Source: Citrus sinensis (taxonomy: Eukaryota > Streptophyta > Magnoliopsida > Sapindales > Rutaceae). From it: 64,000 nt of DNA. The DNA is taken from NCBI RefSeq assembly GCF_022201045.2, contig NC_068563.1, positions 1,860,001-1,924,000 on the forward strand, read 5' to 3'. Of the stretch, positions 57,547-64,000 are shown piece after piece (within the stretch, counting starts at the first letter, position 1; every line of letters begins with the position of its first letter). Made by a program: the position numbers and the translations under genes. The notes beneath the pieces are model-generated. The model was not told the DNA's origin. It did no database searches and saw nothing but the letters and a program-made list of their open reading frames with translations.

Positions 57547-60500
57547 ATGAGGAATCACCACCCTTCTCTATCCAAACCCGATGACGACCCGGACCCGATT
57601 CGGCCACCCACGGCCAATTTAACCCTCTCCGCCGGCGCCGGCCTCCGAAAGAAAGCAGCCGGGGTACGCCCATGGCTCCTTCTCGACTCAACCGGCCAGG
57701 CCCAGGTGGTGGAGGCCGGCAAGCACGCCATCATGCGGCGAACGGGTCTCCCGGCCCGAGACCTTCGGATCCTGGATCCGCTTCTCTCGTACCCGTCAAC
57801 CGTACTGGGTCGAGAACGGGCCATAGTCATCAACTTGGAGCACATCAAAGCCATTATCACCGCCCAGGAAGTGTTGTTGATGAATTCAAGAGACCCTTCT
57901 GTTGTTCCCTTTGTTGAGGAATTGCAAAGTAGGATTTTGTGTCACTATCAAGCCACTAAAGCTCAGGTTTTTTTTTTCGATAGAAGTTTTTTTTTCCTTT
58001 TTTTTTTCAAGTACCCAGTTCATTTTTTATACTGAGGATAAACGGTCGTGTTGGATTATTTGTGATGATAACAATTAGTAATTGAGGTCGTAAATTTGGA
58101 ATTTATTATATGAGGAGGCATCAGAATTGCTTGTTGGAGGTGATGTTAATTTCTTATATAGAAGTTTAATTAGAGTTAAGTATTCTATAGCCAATTTTGG
58201 ATTCTATATTGTGATGTGGTTTGATTATTTTAATAAGGAAGTTGATTAGAAAAGAAATTGTTAGACTTTTAGTTGAACTTCATAATGGGGAAATTGACAA
58301 AATGGGCATGGTAGTTGACATTCTGTAATGGGAATAAACGTAATTCTATTGAGCCAAATGATGATGCTCGTTGATGTCTACTCCGTTTAATGGGAATACA
58401 GTAGTGTGAGGTCAGCCTTTTTGATCTTTAACCTTTTTGGTCTTTTCATGAGCAGTTGGCCATTCTTTAATCATGCAGATAATCAAAGTTGGTAGTTTTA
58501 ATGCAGGCCTCCAACTTAAACTCTCTCAAATCAATTTATGTATAATATTTTCTTTTTTAACTTTTATTCGTCTGCTTCCTCTTCTTATCTGTGTTTTTTG
58601 TGTAGGAGATCAATGGTGAGGATTCAAATTGGACAAATTTGTACGATTTGGAAGCACCACAGTCAAGGACTTCCAGTCCCAGAAATTTTTCTGGTGGCTT
58701 TCCACAGTTTGAAGATGAAACCGAGGAAAGAAAGGAAGGTGGGAAACAAAGTCTTGAGAATCGAGATGGATCAAAGGTTCTTCCATTTGAGTTTGTTGCT
58801 CTGGAAGCATGTCTTGAAGCTGCTTGCAGTTGCTTGGAAAATGAAGTATTTACTCTTACTTTCTACTTTGAATCTTTGTCTTTCCCTTTCTTTCATCATG
58901 TTGCTTTCTTTTCTCGTCTTCTATCACGGTTTTCATGTGTTTTCTGCTTCTAAATCAGGCCAAAACATTAGAGCAAGAAGCTCATCCAGCCTTAGATAAG
59001 CTGACATCAAAGATTAGTACTCTCAATTTAGAACGTGTCCGCCAAATTAAGAGTCGCTTGGTTGCTATAACTGGACGTGTTCAGAAGGTTGAGTAATTCA
59101 GATTTTTGAAGTATAAATGCTAGTATTGTTTCCATGTGGAGAGTTTGATTAACCAAAGTACTCATGTTCATCTGCAGGTGCGGGATGAATTAGAACACTT
59201 ATTAGATGATGATGAAGATATGGCTGAGATGTATCTGACTGAGAAGTTGATGCAACAACTTGAGAACTCTTCAACTTCCTCTATAAATGAGAGAGATGAT
59301 ATGGATGATGAAGTTCTTCAATCAAATATGAATAACAGGCACCTAAAATTTTGCTTTTTCTTTGTTAACTGTCTTTTCATTTTTTTCCCTTCCATGCGTC
59401 TAAATTTATTGTCCTGTTTCAGGACTACTGCTGAAATCTCATTAGAAGCAACTGGGGGATCAACTAGCTATGAAGCAGATTTTCAGAACACAGAGAACAT
59501 TCACGACAATCTGTTTACTCAAAATATACATAGCCGGGCCAGCCATGGGACACGCACTAGTACCACTCACAGTGCTATTAGCAAGCACCTCGATGTTGAA
59601 GAGCTAGAAATGCTCCTGGAGGCATACTTTGTGCAAATTGATGGTACACTGAACAAGCTATCTACGGTAAGGAACTCAATTTCACCACTCAATTTCGGCC
59701 TGCTCCCATTGCTAGAGCAGTTGATATGGTAATTGATTAATTCAGCAGTGTAATAAGGTAAAACAATGATTAATGATTTTGTCTTCTGACCAAAGCAGTT
59801 TCATGCCAAAGTCATCGGCTACTGCAGTTTCATCTGATATTGCTATTATATGAGGCTTCATGGTCTAAACTGGTTTCTGTTGTAATAAAATTCTAGCATT
59901 TAAATACATATGTATAAGTATACATATTACAAGAATATGGCACAATAACAGAGTTGTAATTCTCCTGGATTTTCATCTTGCTTTCTAGACTAATTCAGAT
60001 CATTAAGCTTATGTCCCTGTGCATGCACACTTTCTTTCTCAAAGCATGCTTCCGCACAGTTCTTATCGAACTGAGAAGAAATGCTCTGACACACTGAATT
60101 CTCTAACTGCAATGTTCTCATTCGACCGATCATTTGGAAATTCATGGTCCACACAACTGAAAAGTTATATTCTTTATTTATGCATTTTCTTAGATCTTGT
60201 AATGTGTATTTCATAAAATGTGACACCACAGAGGGTGTATATTCTTTGTCTACTTGTTTTTCTGGTCCCGTACTCCATCGTTTTATACTTAATATAGGTA
60301 TACATTTCAGTGTTGATATTTGACTTTAGTTTATAAATCAATTCCTTTTGTTAGGTTATGCATTGATGCTCTTCATGAATTTATTTCTTACCATTTGCTT
60401 TTGTTTGTTGGAAGCTGAGGGAGTACGTTGATGATACAGAGGACTACATTAACATAATGCTGGATGACAAACAGAATCATCTTCTGCAAATGGGGGTCAT

Positions 60501-60702
60501 GCTAACGACAGCAACCCTTGTGGTGAGTGCATTTGTTGTTGTGGCTGGTATTTTCGGGATGAATATCAACATCGAGCTGTTCGATGAGCATAAATCAGGG
60601 ATGCAAGAGTTTCTCTGGACTGTTGGTGGCGGCGCCACTGGCAGCATATTCCTATATGTTGTTGCCATTGCCTGGTGCAAGCACAAACGTTTGCTGGAGT
60701 AA
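57547..60702 (+). CDS. MRS2-type magnesium transporter A, 493 aa
   Basis: Six exons: 57547-57966, 58606-58845, 58959-59087, 59178-59338, 59423-59666, 60415-60702. They total 1,482 bases, open to TAA. This is the CorA/MRS2/MGT family of Mg2+ channels. The N terminus is Pro-rich. VRPWLLLDSTG, then LPARDLRILDP and YPSTVLGRERAIVINLEHIKAI, are classic MRS2 soluble-domain motifs. Long helices follow (LERVRQIKSRLVAITGRVQKVRDELEHLL region, broken here for brevity at exon 3/4). EELEMLLEAYF precedes the two membrane segments, about residues 425-445 and 463-484. The selectivity motif GMN is at 446-448. Intron 4 uses a GC donor. Family members are homopentamers in plasma, vacuolar, chloroplast or other membranes; the location of this one cannot be read. 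It is in tandem with gene B, 460 bp downstream. Confidence 0.95.
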
Positions 60703-61163
60703 TATAATCCTGCTGTGTATCAGTAAAGAAGCAATTGATTTCAGGAGCTGTTGTGTCGATGGATTTGCTATGTACAAACATAAACGCACCCTTTGATAAG
60801 CTGGAGCATGCATCCTGTTTTTTGTGAATACTATGAGATATGCTTCGAGTGCACGGAACATTAATATTTAATATTTAATACACTTTCTACGTGCCTGAAG
60901 ATTCGTAATTGATAATGTAATGTGATCACTATCAACTATTCTAATGAGCAACGTAGCAGTTGACGGAAACGTATTTTTAATAAATATCATTAGTTCGCTT
61001 CCAAAAGTTTTCGTTTCGACTCTTGTCAATGATGCTGCCACTCGATTAATTAATTAAAATTTTCAGATATCTTGCAATTAAACAAATTTATCATGTTCGT
61101 GCAATTTAAGTTGATTAAAAATCTGCAGTCAGCGTACTACAAACGGATCAAACAGCATTGACC
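60703..61163. other. Spacer between the two MRS2-type genes
   Basis: Holds the 3' UTR of gene A and the promoter of gene B in 461 bp. It does not resemble the gene A promoter. Confidence 0.6.
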
Positions 61164-63180
61164 ATGAGAATCCACCCGCCACGATCTAGACCTGAACATG
61201 AAAACAACCCTGATCCGACGCAACAGCCGACCACTAACCTGGCAGTCACCTCGGTTGGGGGGGTCCGGAAGAAGGTAGCCGGAGTTCGACCCTGGTTGGT
61301 TTTAGATTCAACCGGGCAGACGCAGGTGGTGGAAGCCGGAAAGCACGCCATCATGAGGCGGACGGGGCTGCCAGCCCGGGACCTTCGGATCCTTGATCCG
61401 ATGCTCTCATACCCATCAACTATACTGGGTCGAGAAAGTGCCATAGTCATCAATTTGGAGCAGATCAAGGCCATCATCACTGCACAGGAAGTCCTTTTGC
61501 TGAACTCTAGAGACCCTTCTGTTGCTCCCTTTGTTGAAGAGTTGAAAAGGAGGATTTTGTGTCACTATCAGGCCACTAAAGCTCAGGTTTTTTATTTGGC
61601 TTCTTGAGTTTCTTTGTTCCTTTTCAGTTTTTTTTTTTTTTTAAGTACCCAATAATGATTGTTATTTTTACATTGTTCTTGTTATAACGCTTTGTTGTGC
61701 ATAGGAAGGCGATGGTGATATTTCAAACTGGAAGAATTTGTATGATTCAGGGACACCAGAATCAAGAGCTTCCAGTCCTCCAGATTTTGCCGGAACCGGC
61801 ATTTCAGAGTCTGAGGAAATAACCGAGGAAAGGAAGGAAGATGGGAAACAGGGTCTTGAGAATCGAGATGGACCGAAGGTTCTTCCGTTTGAATTTGTTG
61901 CACTAGAAGCATGCCTTGAATCTGCTTGCAGTTGCTTGGAAAATGAAGTAATGTATACAACTTTCTGCAAAGATAGATTTACCTTTACATTTTTGGCCTC
62001 CTTGTTATGCTGTTTCATTGTCTATACTTCAACTCATTTTTGGTTTCTAAGTTAGGCAACAACATTAGAGCAAGAGGCTCATCCAGCCTTGGATACGCTT
62101 ACGTCAAAGATCAGCACTCTTAATTTAGAACGTGTCCGCCAAATTAAGAGTCGTTTGGTTGCAATAAGCGGACGTGTTCAGAAGGTTGAGTGGTTTCAAG
62201 CTTTTAAATCATTCATTTGATTTTCTGTCATAGTGTGCTGTATATGCTGCTATTACTTGCAGTGATGGAAATATGCTTCTAGTCCTTTGGTTGGTGATAC
62301 ATGCATGTTCATGTCCAGGTACGAGATGAATTAGAGCACTTGCTAGATGATGATGAAGATATGGCTGAGATGTATCTAACTGAAAAGTTGCAACAGCAAC
62401 TGAAGAGCTCTTCAACTTCCTCTATGCGTGAGCGAGATGATGACATGGATGTCGATGACAGGCACCTAAATATCTTGATAGCACTCTGTAAACTAACTTT
62501 TTTACCCCACGTTGCATCATGCCTAAAATTTATTTTACCGTTTCAGAACAAATGAAATCTCATTTAATGCTACCGGGGGATTGACTAGTTATGAAGTGGT
62601 TCAGGAGAACACAGACAACACCCGTGATAGTTTGTTTACTCGTCATAATGTACTTAGCAATGACAGCCATGGGACGCATACTAGTACAGTTCACAGCACA
62701 ATAAGCAATCACCTTGACGTGGAGGAGCTAGAGATGCTCCTGGAAGCGTACTTTGTGCAAGTTGATGGTATAGTGAACAAGCTATCTACGGTATGAATCT
62801 CAACACGACACATAAGTCTGCTTATAATAATTTGGTTGCATATGCTATTGGATTTTTATTTTTATTGTTCTATTTTTGTTGCATCAAAGCTGAGGGAGTA
62901 TGTAGACGATACAGAGGACTACATTAACATAATGCTGGATGACAAACAGAACAATCTTTTGCAAATGGGGGTCATGATGACGACTGCAACTCTTGTGATT
63001 AGTGCCTTCATTGCCTTGGTTGGTGTTTTTGGGATGAATATAACCATTGAGCTTTTTGATCATACCAAAGCAAGGATGCCAGAGTTTCTCTGGACGGTTG
63101 CTGGTGGTACCATTGGCACCATATTTCTATATGCTGCTGCTATTGCTTGGTATAAGTACAAGCGTTTGCTGGAGTCATAA
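61164..63180 (+). CDS. MRS2-type magnesium transporter B, 490 aa
   Basis: Six exons: 61164-61586, 61705-61947, 62056-62184, 62319-62461, 62547-62790, 62890-63180. They total 1,473 bases, open to TAA. The start chosen is the ATG of MRIHPPRSRPEHENN; the in-frame codon two triplets upstream is TTG. Same domain order as gene A: LPARDLRILDP, YPSTILGRESAIVINLEQ, VRDELEHLLDDDEDMAEMYL, EELEMLLEAYF and two membrane segments with GMN at 442-444. The linker in exon 4 is six codons shorter than in gene A. Exon 4 ends at a GC donor, as in gene A. It is clearly a tandem duplicate of A. The loop after GMN differs (NITIELFDHTKAR against NINIELFDEHKSG), which might affect gating; this is inference. Confidence 0.95.
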
Positions 63181-64000
63181 ATGCCGACTGTCTGTGGTTG
63201 AAGAAGCCATTGATTTGAATTTTGTTGTAAGTTAATGTAACTTCATATACTTGAACATTAATGTTTGTATTTGCGAATATTATTAATATTTTTGCCAATT
63301 CCACCGAAAATGAAGTTTATTTCTTGCATCTCCAAGTATATGGGGGCCTGCTGGTTCTTTAGGTCCGTGTCTGGAATACTGTTTTCTTCGCATTGCTCTG
63401 TATCTGAAAAATATTACAATTTTCCTATAACGGTTTGCTGGTTGCAAGATCGTGTTGTATTATTACCTAAGGTATCGCTTTTGTTCTGTCGGTATTACTG
63501 TGTTATGGTGTTTCACAAGTTGCGTTCTGCAAACAAACAAGAGTATTAAATTCAATTTCGAATTATCCCCCTCTTGGAACAGAGAGATTGCAGAGTCCTA
63601 CTGTGGAACATTCAGTTAATATTTATATATGAGATGTGGGTTTTCCTTTTGAAAAATCATATATAATTAGTAGCACTATTTAATTCATGCACGCATGTCA
63701 AAGTGGATTTAGAATAATATAAGTATTCTAAAATCTCTCCCTAAAATGACAATATTCAAAATATCTTCGAAACTATGGTAAACATCAGTTTATCTCCCAT
63801 TTTCTTTAAGAAGATTAAAAAAAAAAAGAAACAACCCCATTTTCCCTTTTTATCTTTGAATAATTAGGATAAATTGAGATTTATAATAATTTATGGGTAT
63901 TTTAAAGATTATTATTTCACAAAAAAGGTAATTCTTTTCTATGTTAATTAATATCTCAAAAACACATGCGTTGACTTTTTTTTAATATTACATTACAATT
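63181..64000. other. Downstream region of MRS2-type gene B
   Basis: 3' UTR and AT-rich intergenic DNA. No further gene is seen to the edge. Confidence 0.6.

Noticed and set aside
57555-57860. 101-codon minus-strand frame opposite MRS2-type exon 1, with a counterpart at 61148-61480
   Set aside because: The frame is conserved only because the sense exon is conserved and GC-rich; no independent signs of coding.

Overview
This window is nuclear DNA from a flowering plant, probably a eudicot. The evidence is AT-rich intergenic DNA, short GT-AG introns, a tandem cluster of plant serine carboxypeptidase-like (SCPL) genes, a tandem pair of plant MRS2-type magnesium transporters, the edge of an NBS-LRR resistance gene, and Ty3/gypsy, Ty1/copia, hAT and MITE transposons with intact target-site duplications (TSDs). 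A Citrus-like tree genome is my guess; it rests on general resemblance only.

Layout. 1-443: decayed 3' end of an NBS-LRR gene. 1240-2267: SCPL copy 1, a truncated pseudogene. 3691-16003: a small plant-specific gene of unknown function, split by an 11.86-kb gypsy element of the Tat type (3848-15706). That element carries an antisense two-exon gene, a 69-bp tandem repeat and a nested hAT element. 16792-19033: a Tourist-like MITE and a long-inverted-repeat element. 19195-32627: SCPL copy 2, intact over 14 exons although its second intron has grown to 8.7 kb by taking in a hAT relic, a copia LTR relic and a copia element with a partial tandem copy. 33138-34289: an SCPL promoter relic and the intact copy of the unknown small gene. 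35453-41194: SCPL copy 3, intact. 42335-42406: tRNA-Lys(TTT), minus strand. 42659-47102: two hAT elements, one with a decayed transposase. 47965-54139: SCPL copy 4, intact. 54650-54990: relic of an MRS2 promoter and start. 57547-63180: two intact MRS2-type genes in tandem.

How it fits together. The 5' 41 kb arose by repeated duplication of a unit made of the small unknown gene plus an SCPL gene. Paralogous copies give empty sites that date and delimit several insertions: the gypsy element, the Tourist-like MITE and the long-inverted-repeat element. The three intact SCPL genes share the same 14-exon plan, including a GC-AG intron 13, and encode secreted or vacuolar proteins of 468, 470 and 476 residues with Ser-Asp-His triads. 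The GDSYSG serine box fits the SCPL clade that includes acyltransferases. The MRS2 pair encodes membrane Mg2+ channels of 493 and 490 residues with GMN motifs.

I found no gene set that clearly forms a new biological system. The least ordinary structures are the spliced antisense gene inside the gypsy element, a cluster of eight W-box cores in the copia leader, and the strong C-to-T bias of stop codons in the gypsy element.
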